Shown here one piece after another: positions 1-7,089 of a DNA stretch of 47,533 bases; the stretch's first letter is position 1; each line of letters begins with the position of its first letter. A program made the position numbers and the translations under genes. Location: assembly GCF_022012435.1 (NCBI RefSeq), contig NZ_JAKLUA010000025.1, positions 17,832 through 65,364 on the forward strand, given 5' to 3'. This DNA is from Bradyrhizobium zhengyangense (GTDB lineage Bacteria > Pseudomonadota > Alphaproteobacteria > Rhizobiales > Xanthobacteraceae). The notes under the pieces are model-generated. The model was given only the letters and a program-made list of their open reading frames with translations, was not told where the DNA came from and searched no databases.

Positions 1-1
1 G

Positions 2-868
2 AACTTCACCGACACCGATCTGGTGACGCCGGCCTCGGACCTGGTTGCGTCCATCAACTGGGGCGACGGCACGACGACGACGGGCACGGTGACGGGTGCG
101 AACGGCAGCTTCGCCGTGAGCGGCAGCCACTCCTATGCCTTGCCGGGCACGGACACCATCACGACGACGCTGAGCGACCGCTCGCCGGGTACGGCGACGG
201 CGACGGCGACCGGCAGCGCGACGGTCGGAATTCTACTCGGGGATGGTAATGGCGATGGCGTTCAGGATAATGGCGAAACTACACTTTCCGTACCTTGGGC
301 TGCGGCGCAGCAGCTTCTCAATGCGAGCGATGCGAATCCCGACGTTCGCATATCGATGATGAAACAGGCGCTCAAAGCCCAACTCAACATCGACGCCGGA
401 AAGGCTGACCCAGGCCTATTCCCTGGCCAGCCAGCGGGCCATGATCTGATTACTGAGGCGGTCGATTGGCTCAGAGGGTTGGCGCCGTTCACCTATTCCC
501 CCACTAGCGCTAATGTGGATATTAACCACGACGGCATTCTGGAGACAGCTGCGACGAGCTTAGGGAACGATTACAACACCGCTACCCAGGCTTTCACCAC
601 GCCACCCCAGAAGGCTACGATGAATGCCTGGCTGCAGTACGTTGATACAATCCACAGCCCACCCCAGTCCGGCGATCTCTTGATCAACGGTCAGGATCTG
701 AGAAACGCCTTGGCGGCGTTCAATGCGAACCAACTGGTCACCCTCATGGCGGGCACCCAAGTTGGCTGGAACAACGGTAGCGTCACGACTGACATTCAGT
801 CCAACACGGCGAACACGTTCTGGAATGTGCTTGCCGACAATCATGTTATCGCAGCGCCGCATGTGTAA
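2..868 (+). CDS. C-terminal part of a PKD/Ig-like repeat surface protein (5' end outside window)
   Basis: The reading frame is open from the left edge, so only the last ~289 residues are seen. The first ~70 residues form the end of a PKD-like beta-sandwich repeat (a WGDGTTTTGTV motif and a GSHSYALPGTDTITTTLSD strand pattern), typical of large secreted or cell-surface adhesin-like proteins. A short calcium-loop-like stretch follows (LGDGNGDGVQDNGE, about 50 residues after the repeat). The rest is a ~200-residue domain without recognised similarity, with a second loop of the same kind (DINHDGILE). No C-terminal anchor or sorting signal is visible. The gene ends at a TAA, and a sulfotransferase gene follows 125 bp later on the same strand. 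The role in adhesion is inferred from the repeat type only. Confidence 0.7.
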   Translation, partial: NFTDTDLVTPASDLVASINWGDGTTTTGTVTGANGSFAVSGSHSYALPGTDTITTTLSDRSPGTATATATGSATVGILLGDGNGDGVQDNGETTLSVPWAAAQQLLNASDANPDVRISMMKQALKAQLNIDAGKADPGLFPGQPAGHDLITEAVDWLRGLAPFTYSPTSANVDINHDGILETAATSLGNDYNTATQAFTTPPQKATMNAWLQYVDTIHSPPQSGDLLINGQDLRNALAAFNANQLVTLMAGTQVGWNNGSVTTDIQSNTANTFWNVLADNHVIAAPHV

Positions 869-927
869 GTTGTGGAGCTGCGACCGGTTAAAGTGGTGAC
901 CAAGGCTCGTTGCAAAGATTCGCTATA

Positions 928-957
928 GAATGTCTATAGTGAGAATGTCTATCGTGA
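928..957. repeat. Two 15-bp tandem repeats upstream of the sulfotransferase
   Basis: Two adjacent units, GAATGTCTATAGTGA and GAATGTCTATCGTGA, differ at one base and are followed by a partial third GAAT. They lie 37-66 bp before the sulfotransferase start codon, where promoter or operator elements would be expected. No function can be assigned from sequence alone. Confidence 0.5.
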
Positions 958-993
958 GAATCGTGCTTAAACGGAAGTGAGGCAGTTTCGATT

Positions 994-1821
994 ATGCAGA
1001 ATGGCTTGCATTTCATTTCGGGGCTGCCTCGTTCCGGATCAACGTTGCTAGCGGCAATTCTTCGCCAGAATCCTCGCCTCCATGCTGGAATGAGCAGTCC
1101 TGTAGGTTCGCTTTTCATGGCCCTGCAAGGAGCAATGAGCCGAAGAAACGAGGCCGCCATTTTCATCGATGAAATGCAAAAGAGAGAATTACTAAAGGGA
1201 ATCTTTGATAACTACTATCATGCCGTCCATCCAACTAAGATGGTGCTCGATACCAACCGTGCGTGGTGCTCCAAACTGCCTACGCTGGTAAAGTTATTCC
1301 CTGAGGCGAAGGTCATATGTTGCGTTCGGCATGTGCCCTGGATCATGGACAGTCTCGAACGTCTCATCAGGCAGAACGCTTTCGAATTGTCCGGGATATT
1401 CAACTTCGAATCGCTCAACACCGTTTACACGCGAGTTAACCGACTCGCGACGAGCGATGGACTCGTTGGATTTGCAATCGATGCTCTTCGAGAAGCTTTT
1501 TGGGGTGAGAATGCAAGCCGTCTTATCCTCGTCGGCTACGAGGCCCTGTGCAAAGATCCGAGCGGAACGCTAGATCAGATCTACGATTTTCTGGGTGAGA
1601 GCCGGTTTGCGCACGATTTCGAGAACGTCGAGTACGAAGCCGACGATTTCGATCTTGGAATCGGAACGCCCAACTTGCACAAAGTGCGCCGCAAAGTGAG
1701 CTGGCTTGAACGAGAGACGGTTCTCCCCCCAGAGCTGTTCAATCGCTTCGCCAATGACGCCTTCTGGATGATTCCAGAGTTAAACACACACAACGTACCA
1801 GTTATTTCGCCGCGAGGATAA
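994..1821 (+). CDS. Sulfotransferase family protein
   Basis: The 275-residue protein has the PAPS-binding 5'-phosphosulfate loop at residues 9-19 (SGLPRSGSTLL). A second conserved block near residue 110 (CCVRHVPWIMDSLERL) fits the 3'-phosphate-binding motif. Families of this type move a sulfuryl group from PAPS to a hydroxyl or amine acceptor, in rhizobia often a lipo-oligosaccharide or surface sugar; the acceptor here is unknown. There is no signal peptide, so it is cytosolic. ATG 994 follows a purine-rich AGTGAGG about 14 bp upstream. It stands alone after the PKD protein gene and before decayed insertion sequences, so it may be part of an acquired surface-modification segment. The family call is secure; the substrate is not. 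Confidence 0.85.
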   Translation: MQNGLHFISGLPRSGSTLLAAILRQNPRLHAGMSSPVGSLFMALQGAMSRRNEAAIFIDEMQKRELLKGIFDNYYHAVHPTKMVLDTNRAWCSKLPTLVKLFPEAKVICCVRHVPWIMDSLERLIRQNAFELSGIFNFESLNTVYTRVNRLATSDGLVGFAIDALREAFWGENASRLILVGYEALCKDPSGTLDQIYDFLGESRFAHDFENVEYEADDFDLGIGTPNLHKVRRKVSWLERETVLPPELFNRFANDAFWMIPELNTHNVPVISPRG

Positions 1822-2343
1822 GCGCCGGCAAGTCCCAGCATCGGCGGCACAGCGCCACCACCACTACGCAGGCGACGTCGATGTCGGCGGACCAGGCTTA
1901 GGAGGTCTCCCGGTTGCGTCAGGAGAACGATCGGCTACGCATTGAGCCGGAGCCGAGAAGGAAGCGAACCAAGCGGTACTCCCCGATCAGGTGACCGCAA
2001 CGGCGTCGCGCGCCAGTGGCTGTCGCCGGATGGGACGGCTGATGGTCCCTACTATTCAACACGTTTCCAAGGGTCTTGTTCTGAGTGTCTCCGGATAAGT
2101 AAAAGTGATTACGAATGAATTTTGTCTGTCCGCACTTGATTTGGTGTGCGGTTCTTCGGCCGCAACAATCGACCAGCATGTGCGACGTCTTGGCTTTCGC
2201 TGGCGGGGATCGTTCGAAACGTAGACAGTATGTTGGCCACCGCACTTGATCTCGGGTTGCAAGGCGCGGCCTTGGCCGCGAAGACGGTCATGAGCGAATA
2301 GCTTGTTCTATCGCCGCCTAGCGTCCTGGCGTTTTTCACACAG
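1822..2343. other. Non-coding / decayed stretch before the group II intron
   Basis: No convincing gene is seen in about 520 bp. The one recognisable trace is at 1905-1946 (+), which translates as SRLRQENDRLRIE. This resembles the leucine-zipper end of IS3-family OrfA proteins and is interrupted by a stop just upstream. The remainder up to the GTGCGCC at 2344 has only short shadow frames. Confidence 0.4.
1905..1946 (+). pseudogene. Possible IS3-family orfA remnant
   Basis: Fourteen codons give VSRLRQENDRLRIE, preceded by an in-frame TAG at about 1899. The pattern L-R-Q-E-N-x-R-L-R matches the coiled-coil end of IS3-family OrfA proteins. Nothing else of such an element is recognisable around it, so this is a weak call. 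Confidence 0.25.
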
Positions 2344-2497
2344 GTGCGCCGGGAGACCGGCGAGGAGTGGGTGGTGCAAGTCCACTACGATGAAGGAATA
2401 GCGAACCGCATCGACCCTAAGCCGTGCGCAGGTGTCCGCGAGGATGCCGGCGAAGCGTCGGCAGGGGGACGTGCAGGCCAACCATTGAGCCGCGATA
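2344..2497 (+). ncRNA. Group II intron 5' end (domain I start)
   Basis: The segment opens with GTGCGCC and contains GTGCAAGTCC and the GAAGGAATAGCGAACC block seen at the 5' end of many bacterial group II introns. It stops abruptly where antisense IstA coding sequence begins, so most of domain I (including exon-binding sites) is lost. It is presumably no longer a functional ribozyme part. Confidence 0.7.
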
Positions 2498-2499
2498 GG

Positions 2500-2695
2500 T
2501 GGCAAGATCGTCGAAGTCGACAGTTCCGCGCAGCAGCAAGGCGTCCGCGATTGCTCGCTTGAGATGACCGTGGGGCCCTTCGATCGAACCATTCTCGTGA
2601 GCAACGCCTCGATTGTTGCGGGAAGGCCGCATGCCGTAATGGGCACAAAGGGCCTCGTATCGCTGCGTCAGATCGTCCCGTGCACTTCCATCCTG
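2500..2695 (-). pseudogene. istA: IS21-family transposase IstA fragment
   Basis: Read on the minus strand this gives DDLTQRYEALCAHYGMRPSR followed by NNRGVAHENGSIEGPHGHLK and ends LRGTVDFDDLATYR. This is the internal core of IS21-type IstA transposases (integrase-like catalytic domain, with the E of the D-D-E triad expected in the HENGSIEGPHG block). Both ends run into group II intron sequence on the opposite strand, so only ~65 codons remain and no IstB is present. A longer apparent frame through this stretch is a chimera of IstA and antisense intron sequence and is not a gene. Confidence 0.8.
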
Positions 2696-2707
2696 ATCGC
2701 CGCGCGA

Positions 2708-3172
2708 CATCGGCCGCAACGCGGCAGCCGAGCGCAAGAAGCGCGGCATCGGTAGACCCGAGACCTTCGCTTTCTTGGGCTTCACCTTCATCTGCGGCAA
2801 ATCTAGACGGGGAGCCTTCAAACTACTCCGGAAGACCCGACGCGACCGCATGCGGGTGAAGCTGCAAGAAATTAAGACGGAGCTACGGAGCTGCGGCAAA
2901 GAATGCACCAGCCTATCCCGTCACAGGGACATTGGTTGAGGCAAGTCGTTACGGGCCACTTCGCCTACTATGCCGTGCCCACAAATAGTCGGGCGCTCTC
3001 AGCGTTCCGGCATTACGTGGCCGACCCCTGGCGCCGCACGCTTCGGCGGCGCAGCCAGAAAAACGGCTTCACGTGGGACCGGATGACGAAGCTGGCTGCC
3101 GGGTGGCTTCCCGCGGCGCGCATCCTTCACCCCTGGCCCGACCGGCGCTTCGCCGTGAAACACTCGAGGTAA
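2708..3172 (+). pseudogene. ltrA: Group II intron reverse transcriptase/maturase, C-terminal part, frameshifted (copy 1)
   Basis: The first part (frame through 2712) reads RKKRGIGRPETFAFLGFTF, the block just after the catalytic palm of group II intron reverse transcriptases. At about 2885-2902 a small duplication or insertion (GAGCTACGGAGCTGCGG) shifts the frame. The second part (2903-3172) gives HFAYYAVPTNSRALSAFR and WDRMTKLAAGWLPAARILHP, the maturase X and DNA-binding C-terminus ending before a TAA. The palm with its YADD motif is absent. The first 176 bp recur 1.9 kb downstream at about 98% identity. Function is lost; family identity is clear. Confidence 0.85.
2711..2886 (+). repeat. Direct repeat, copy 1 (intron RT segment)
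   Basis: This 176-bp stretch is repeated in the same orientation 1,944 bp downstream (4655-4830) with about four base differences. The pair brackets the PEP-CTERM protein gene. It is part of the intron reverse-transcriptase coding sequence in both places. Confidence 0.9.
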
Positions 3173-3245
3173 GAGCCGGATGCTCGAATCGGGCCTGTCC
3201 GGATCTGTGCGGGGGGTGCCCAGCAACGGGCATCCCTACCGCGAT
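3173..3245 (+). ncRNA. Group II intron domains V-VI and 3' splice end
   Basis: GAGCCGGATGC (3173) to GTCCGGATC (3204) forms the domain V hairpin typical of bacterial introns. It is followed by TGTGCGGGGGGTGCCC ... GGGCATCCCTACCGCGAT, which folds as domain VI with an unpaired A in CCCTACCGC as likely branch point. The hairpin tip of domain V (CTCGAATCGGGC) is slightly irregular. It directly follows the maturase stop, as in intact introns. Confidence 0.75.
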
Positions 3246-3587
3246 CCAAGACCCATAGCTGGCTTCGCGTGGGCGGGTACGTTGCGGAAATGGCCGAGAT
3301 TCCTATCGGGTGCTTTGGACCCCGATGCCCTGGCTCACTACCGAGCTAATTCAACCAATTGATTCAGCACCGTAAATTCTGGGGCTATTTCTTTGCCCTT
3401 TATTTGGGCACAACGGATTGGACGACTAAAATCTATGAAATGTTGACACTGATGAAATTCTCCTGGAAGATAATTTAACACTTTAAAAAATATTAGAAGC
3501 TGTCCTTTGGCGAATTGTCTCGCGGATTTCTGCGTCCGTTTCGCCAACTCCGATAATTATGCAGCTACCGCATGAAGGAGATTGGGA
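3246..3587. other. AT-richer leader before the PEP-CTERM gene
   Basis: About 340 bp without a gene. From 3360 the base composition is clearly lower in GC than the neighbours. A TTGACA box at 3443-3448 is followed 17-20 bp later by GAAGATAAT (3466-3474), a possible but imperfect sigma-70 promoter. The ribosome-binding site of the next gene is AAGGAG at 3575-3580. Confidence 0.4.
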
Positions 3588-4313
3588 ATGAACAACAAAT
3601 TATTGGCGCTTTCGCTGCTTGCGCTTTCCCTGCCGATTTCTCTGGCGCAAGCGTCGCAGGTGCAAATCGACCTCAGCTCCCAAGTGAACGCCGATCTGTC
3701 GACCTATAGTGGTGGATTCAATTATCCCGCCGGCGGCACGTCACTGACGATTGGCGCGGCCACATTCGGCCTTGCGAGCTATCCCGGTGGAAGCCACCTG
3801 GGCGCTGTGCAAACATTGGGGCAAGATAATCTTCCCACCTCATTCGTTTTTGGCGGACTGAACATCACTGGCGTTCAGACGATCTATAGTCTCGTCAACT
3901 CCGCTTTCGGCGCGAATGGCGCGACCACCGGGCAATTCATTTTCACAGGCACCGGAGGCACATTCACCTTCAGTCTGACCGAAGGGGTCAATATTCGTGA
4001 CCACTTCAACGATGGCTTCATCAATACCGCGACGAGTCTGTACGGATCGGCCTACTACGGGTCCAGCAACGAAGATCGACTGGACGCTCAGCAATTCAAC
4101 GTCTCCGGAATCGGTACGCTGACCCAGGTTGAGTTTGACTATATTGGCGATGGCGTATGGGGGAAGGGAGAACCGTTCCTTGCTGCGCTCACGACTGATA
4201 CTGTTTCGGCGGTCCCCGAACCCTCCACATGGGCCATGATGCTGCTCGGCTTCCTCGGTCTCGGCTTCCTCCACTCGCGCCATCGGAACCGACCAGCGCT
4301 GAGCGCTGGATAA
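3588..4313 (+). CDS. PEP-CTERM sorting-domain secreted protein
   Basis: The 241-residue product has an N-terminal signal peptide (KLLALSLLALSLPISLAQAS, residues 4-23). Its low-complexity, beta-rich body is rich in G, T, S and F. From about residue 209 it has a PEP-CTERM signal: VPEPSTWAMM, a hydrophobic LLGFLGLGF segment, then a basic SRHRNR tail. Such proteins are exported, held in the membrane by this segment and processed by an exosortase, usually in exopolysaccharide-producing bacteria; no exosortase gene is in this window. ATG 3588 is chosen because AAGGAG lies 7 bp before it; an in-frame TTG six bases earlier would overlap that spacing. It sits between two remnants of intron reverse transcriptase. 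The body has no recognised domain. Confidence 0.85.
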   Translation: MNNKLLALSLLALSLPISLAQASQVQIDLSSQVNADLSTYSGGFNYPAGGTSLTIGAATFGLASYPGGSHLGAVQTLGQDNLPTSFVFGGLNITGVQTIYSLVNSAFGANGATTGQFIFTGTGGTFTFSLTEGVNIRDHFNDGFINTATSLYGSAYYGSSNEDRLDAQQFNVSGIGTLTQVEFDYIGDGVWGKGEPFLAALTTDTVSAVPEPSTWAMMLLGFLGLGFLHSRHRNRPALSAG

Positions 4314-4487
4314 GCAAACAACTCCTTTGACTTTCGAAGGCCGTCTTCGGGCGGTCATTGTTACGCCTAGCCGACGAAAGCGGATGTCGCTTGTTGGCCG
4401 ATTTCGTTGCAGAAGTCCGGTAAGAGCCGCCTTCGTACGCCTACGAGGAAGGCCGCCTTGTTTGACGGAGGCGAACGCTGCAGGTCC

Positions 4488-4840
4488 TAGGGGTAAGAGG
4501 CCCACGGCGACATGATCGTCGTGCGCTAGGCAGATGATCTGGTCGCAGGCTTCGAGCATGAGGACGACGCCCGTCGCTTCCTCGATGCACTGCGCAAGCG
4601 GTTCGGGGCATTCTCGCTCTCGCTCCATCCGGGCAAGACCCGCTTGATTGAGTTCGGCCGCAACGCGGCAGCCGAGCGCAAGAAGCGCGGCATCGGTAGA
4701 CCCGAGACCTTCGCTTTCTTGGGCTTCACCTTCATCTGCGGCAAATCTAGACGGAGAGCCTTCCAACTACTCCGGAAGACCCGACGCGACCGCATGCGGG
4801 TGAAGCTGCAAGAAATCAAGACGGAGCTGCGGCGGATGTT
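4488..4840 (+). pseudogene. ltrA: Group II intron reverse transcriptase fragment with stop in the YADD motif (copy 2)
   Basis: In the frame of 4512 the translation is GDMIVVR-stop-ADDLVAGFEHEDDARRFL, followed by HPGKTRLIEFGRNAAAERKK and RPETFAFLGFTFICGKSRR. This is the palm domain of a group II intron reverse transcriptase. The tyrosine codon of the catalytic YADD motif is TAG (4527-4529), and the protein breaks off at about 4835, where unrelated sequence leads to a TAG at 4884. It overlaps in content with copy 1 and extends further 5'. It is inactive for two reasons: truncation and nonsense mutation. Confidence 0.85.
4655..4830 (+). repeat. Direct repeat, copy 2 (intron RT segment)
   Basis: This is the second copy of the 176-bp segment at 2711-2886, same orientation. 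Differences are single bases such as GGGG/GAGA and AAACT/CAACT. It could recombine with copy 1 and delete the PEP-CTERM gene. Confidence 0.9.
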
Positions 4841-4909
4841 CGAATTGTTCCGGGCGCGCCATTTTCTAACGATATCAATTTCTTAGTGGGATCAACGTTC
4901 GACTCCGCC

Positions 4910-4938
4910 GTTACCATTACGCATGATCGAATGGTAAC
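4910..4938. repeat. Inverted repeat, 9-bp arms (hairpin 1)
   Basis: GTTACCATT and AATGGTAAC are perfect complements with an 11-nt loop (ACGCATGATCG). It lies two bases before a second hairpin of the same size, and both loops contain GCATG. Confidence 0.6.
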
Positions 4939-4940
4939 CG

Positions 4941-4970
4941 CTTCAACTCGCATGCTTTACGGAGTTGAAG
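4941..4970. repeat. Inverted repeat, 9-bp arms (hairpin 2)
   Basis: CTTCAACTC and GAGTTGAAG are perfect complements with a 12-nt loop (GCATGCTTTACG). There is no T-run after it, so it is not a typical intrinsic terminator. Confidence 0.6.
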
Positions 4971-5197
4971 AGATTAGCGGGAGCAAAACTCCGAGGACCC
5001 GATGAACCAAGGTGGCATCAATGCAGAACTGTGCGCCGCGGTTGATGCCCACCGGAGTGACCATCGCCGCCGCCTGCCGAAAGCGATCGGCTATGCCTTC
5101 TGATCCTTCTCACTGGACAATCAGGAAACGTGGCAAATGAAATCGCACTCGCCAGTCTTTTACGAAGCGAGCGGGTTCAATGTCGCGGTGGCAGTCG

Positions 5198-6224
5198 CTA
5201 ATTGAACTGGTACAGCTTCTTCGAGTTCAGCTTGATGCAATAGGTTTGGATGTCCATCTCGCCGCCGGCCAGCATCCTGATGCCGGTGGAGTAATCGGTC
5301 ATGTATCGCCTCGGTTGGGCGTAGTACACCGGCACCCGTTTCTCACCGGAGTCGTTGACCGCGAGCGCGAACAGACACATGGCCAACGACATCGGCTTGG
5401 GCCCATACGGAGCCAGGGCCGACGTTAGTTTGCCGCTGTCGGTCATCTTGCGGAGAGCGTCGAATATCTGCGGACAGTCGTGCATATGAAGCTGGATCCG
5501 GTCGAGCGATTTGCTGCCACGCTCCTCCATCATGTCGTCGATGCTCTTCACGAACGCCCAGTTCCGCTGATAGCCGGGCGGCCCGGGCGGAAATGGAAAT
5601 AGCAGCCGGACCTGATCGCACTTTATCTGGTCGAAAAGGGACGGGAGCAGGAGCGGCTCAAAACCTATGCCCACCGCCAGCATGTCGTGACTGGTCGCAC
5701 CCTCGGTGTCGTAGTAGCCGGGGAGCACGCGCATCGGCTCCGGATTGCCTGCCAATACCTGACCGTATCGCTCGGGCGACGCGTAGGTGACGACCACGGT
5801 CCGTGCACGCGGATCGCGCATCAGGAATTGGGTGAGAGGAAAGAACCATCGTTTCGGCATCGCGGAGATGTCGAATAGGATGTCGGGTATTCCCTTGGCT
5901 AGGCAGGCGTCGAGCTCCGCCTTGATCGCGTCGAGTTCGCAAAGCAGCATCGTCTTGGGGGACGTCTTCCCCGCGAAAGCCGGCCGAGAGGAGCTCGCCC
6001 TTGTTTTGCGTGGTCAATCGTTCGAATGCCTGTGCATCCAGCGGGTCGGGATCGTGTATGCAAAAGAACCGACCTCCAGCGATCCGATCCTTGGCGTACC
6101 GCAGGGTGGCCAGCGAGCGTTCCTCCACGGAATTGCATCCGATCAGGAGCCACCGTTCGCTGCTCAACCTCGGCAGCAGCCAGCCTATCGGCCCCCACGG
6201 TCTGAATGCGTTGCCCGAGATCAT
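5198..6224 (-). pseudogene. Partner protein of a two-gene ATPase cassette, frameshifted
   Basis: The start is ATG 6224, which overlaps the stop of the upstream gene as ATGA. Residues 1-90 read MISGNAFRPWGPIGWLLPRL ... FRGEDVPQDD in one frame. From about 5955 the reading continues one frame over as LLCELDAIKAELDACLAKGI, DILFDISAMPKRWFFPLTQF and LLFPFPPGPPGYQRNWAFVK, ending PKPMSLAMCLFALAVNDS ... LYQFN-stop. Together this is a ~340-residue soluble protein broken by one shift. The central ISAMPKRWFFP and FPFPPGPP blocks look like conserved family signatures, but I cannot name the family with confidence. Tight coupling to an ATPase-like gene suggests a defence or conflict cassette; that is inference. 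Confidence 0.6.
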
Positions 6225-6823
6225 GGGCGATTCTCCGCGAAGAACGAAAGCTGCTCGGGCTCGTTTTTCGGCTTGATTTCCTCATCCAGTCGGCGACTTC
6301 GGCGGCGCTAACGTATCGCGGCTCCTTCAACCGCTTGTAGGGCAGCTTGAAGTTCGGGCAGAGGATCGGGTTCAGATACCATTTCCGCCGGCACCGGCGG
6401 TCCTTCTCCTTCGTCGTATGTTTCAGCACCAGCAGATTGCCGTAGTCGCTCAACTCTTCGAGGAAGTCCTTCACGTCGGGTGAGCGGTCGAGGTCTTCGT
6501 CGGTGACCGAAAATCCGTTGTGGCCGGGATTGCTCAGCTTTCGGCTCGAAAGCAGCGCAATCCCGAACTTGTCGGCGATGCCCCGGACGAAGCGGAGCCG
6601 CTCCGCGCTCCGTCCGGTCTCCTGCGAGATCTTCTTCAACCAGTACTCGCTCGCCCGGAGCACGCCGACTGCCTGCACCCCCGGTTCAATTTCCTCCAGC
6701 CTGACCTTTCTTTCCGGATTTCTGTTTCCGATCTGAAGCTAGACGTCCCAGATGATCTGGCAGAGGCTCATGAAGATGAGGATATTGCCGCCACTGAGAT
6801 CTATCACCTCGTTCCGTCCGCAC
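6221..6823 (-). pseudogene. C-terminal remnant of an AAA-type (ORC/Cdc6-like?) ATPase
   Basis: The frame begins at a junction with an IS5 fragment: VIDLSGGNILIFMSLCQIIW. This resembles the sensor-2/lid region of AAA ATPases, where an S-G-G-N-I-R-type block precedes helices. An in-frame TAG at 6739-6741 interrupts it. Then follow ASEYWLKKISQETGRSAERL and HNGFSVTDEDLDRSPDVKDF, a winged-helix-like C-terminus. Near 6286 a missing base shifts the frame, and the restored reading DEEIKPKNEPEQLSFFAENR ends TGA at 6223-6221, overlapping the next start. So there are three lesions: 5' truncation, one nonsense, one frameshift. The ATPase assignment rests on a short motif and is tentative. Confidence 0.5.
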
Positions 6824-6900
6824 CCGAGGAACGTCGCGCGGCTTGTTCGTTAGCAGGGCTTGATGGCAATCCAGTCATGATCGGCGAGTTCGTAGCGCAT
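6820..6900 (-). pseudogene. IS5-family transposase N-terminal fragment
   Basis: From ATG 6900 the minus strand gives MRYELADHDWIAIKP, then a stop. One frame over it reads NKPRDVPRVRTER. This corresponds to the start of IS5-family transposases (usually MRYEL-DHEW--IKPMLPNKPRG-PRVDDR). It ends where the ATPase remnant begins, so an IS5 insertion and deletion probably removed the ATPase N-terminus. Confidence 0.75.
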
Positions 6901-7089
6901 GTTTCGAGCCCCAGTTTGGACAATTGAATCACAGAGATCTGGCCAGACATAACGCTTCCGGACAGGCCCAGCTCGACGCTTACCGGGTAGAAGCGGATGT
7001 CAACCAGCCGACAAACACCGCCGAAACGCCGAAATGACCAAGACAGACATACCATACTTCCGTGTAATGACTGCCCCTTACGCTATAGT

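Larger units (their letters stand above)
2344..3245 (+). mobile_element. Degenerate group II intron interrupted by an IS21 fragment
   Basis: The stretch starts with GTGCGCC, the usual 5' boundary of bacterial group II introns. It continues with the conserved domain-I blocks GGTGCAAGTCC (about 2374), GATGAAGGAATAGCGAACCG (about 2391) and GGCGAAGCGTCGG (about 2449). At about 2498 this is broken by an antisense IS21 transposase fragment. From about 2708 the 3' part of an intron reverse transcriptase follows on the + strand, and 3173-3245 carries domains V and VI, ending CTACCGCGAT. Middle domain I, domains II-III and the catalytic half of the maturase are missing, so it cannot be autonomous. The left exon ends ...TTCACACAG. 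Boundaries at both ends are read from consensus. Confidence 0.8.
4841..5197. other. Gene-free stretch with hairpins
   Basis: About 350 bp without a supportable gene. Its first half holds two perfect 9-bp hairpins in tandem. Around 5015-5100 a short frame (AELCAAVDAHRSDHRRRLPK) might be a transposase scrap, but it cannot be assigned to a family with any confidence. Confidence 0.4.

Noticed and set aside
2417..2908. 163-codon minus-strand frame
   Set aside because: It fuses antisense intron sequence to IstA sequence; only 2500-2695 is real IstA remnant.
3840..4766. 308-codon minus-strand frame
   Set aside because: It runs antisense through the PEP-CTERM gene and RT copy 2, with no domain and no ribosome-binding site.
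6820..6900. First read as the upstream continuation of the ATPase remnant
   Set aside because: The sequence matches the N-terminus of IS5-family transposases in two frames, so the ATPase homology begins only at about 6823.
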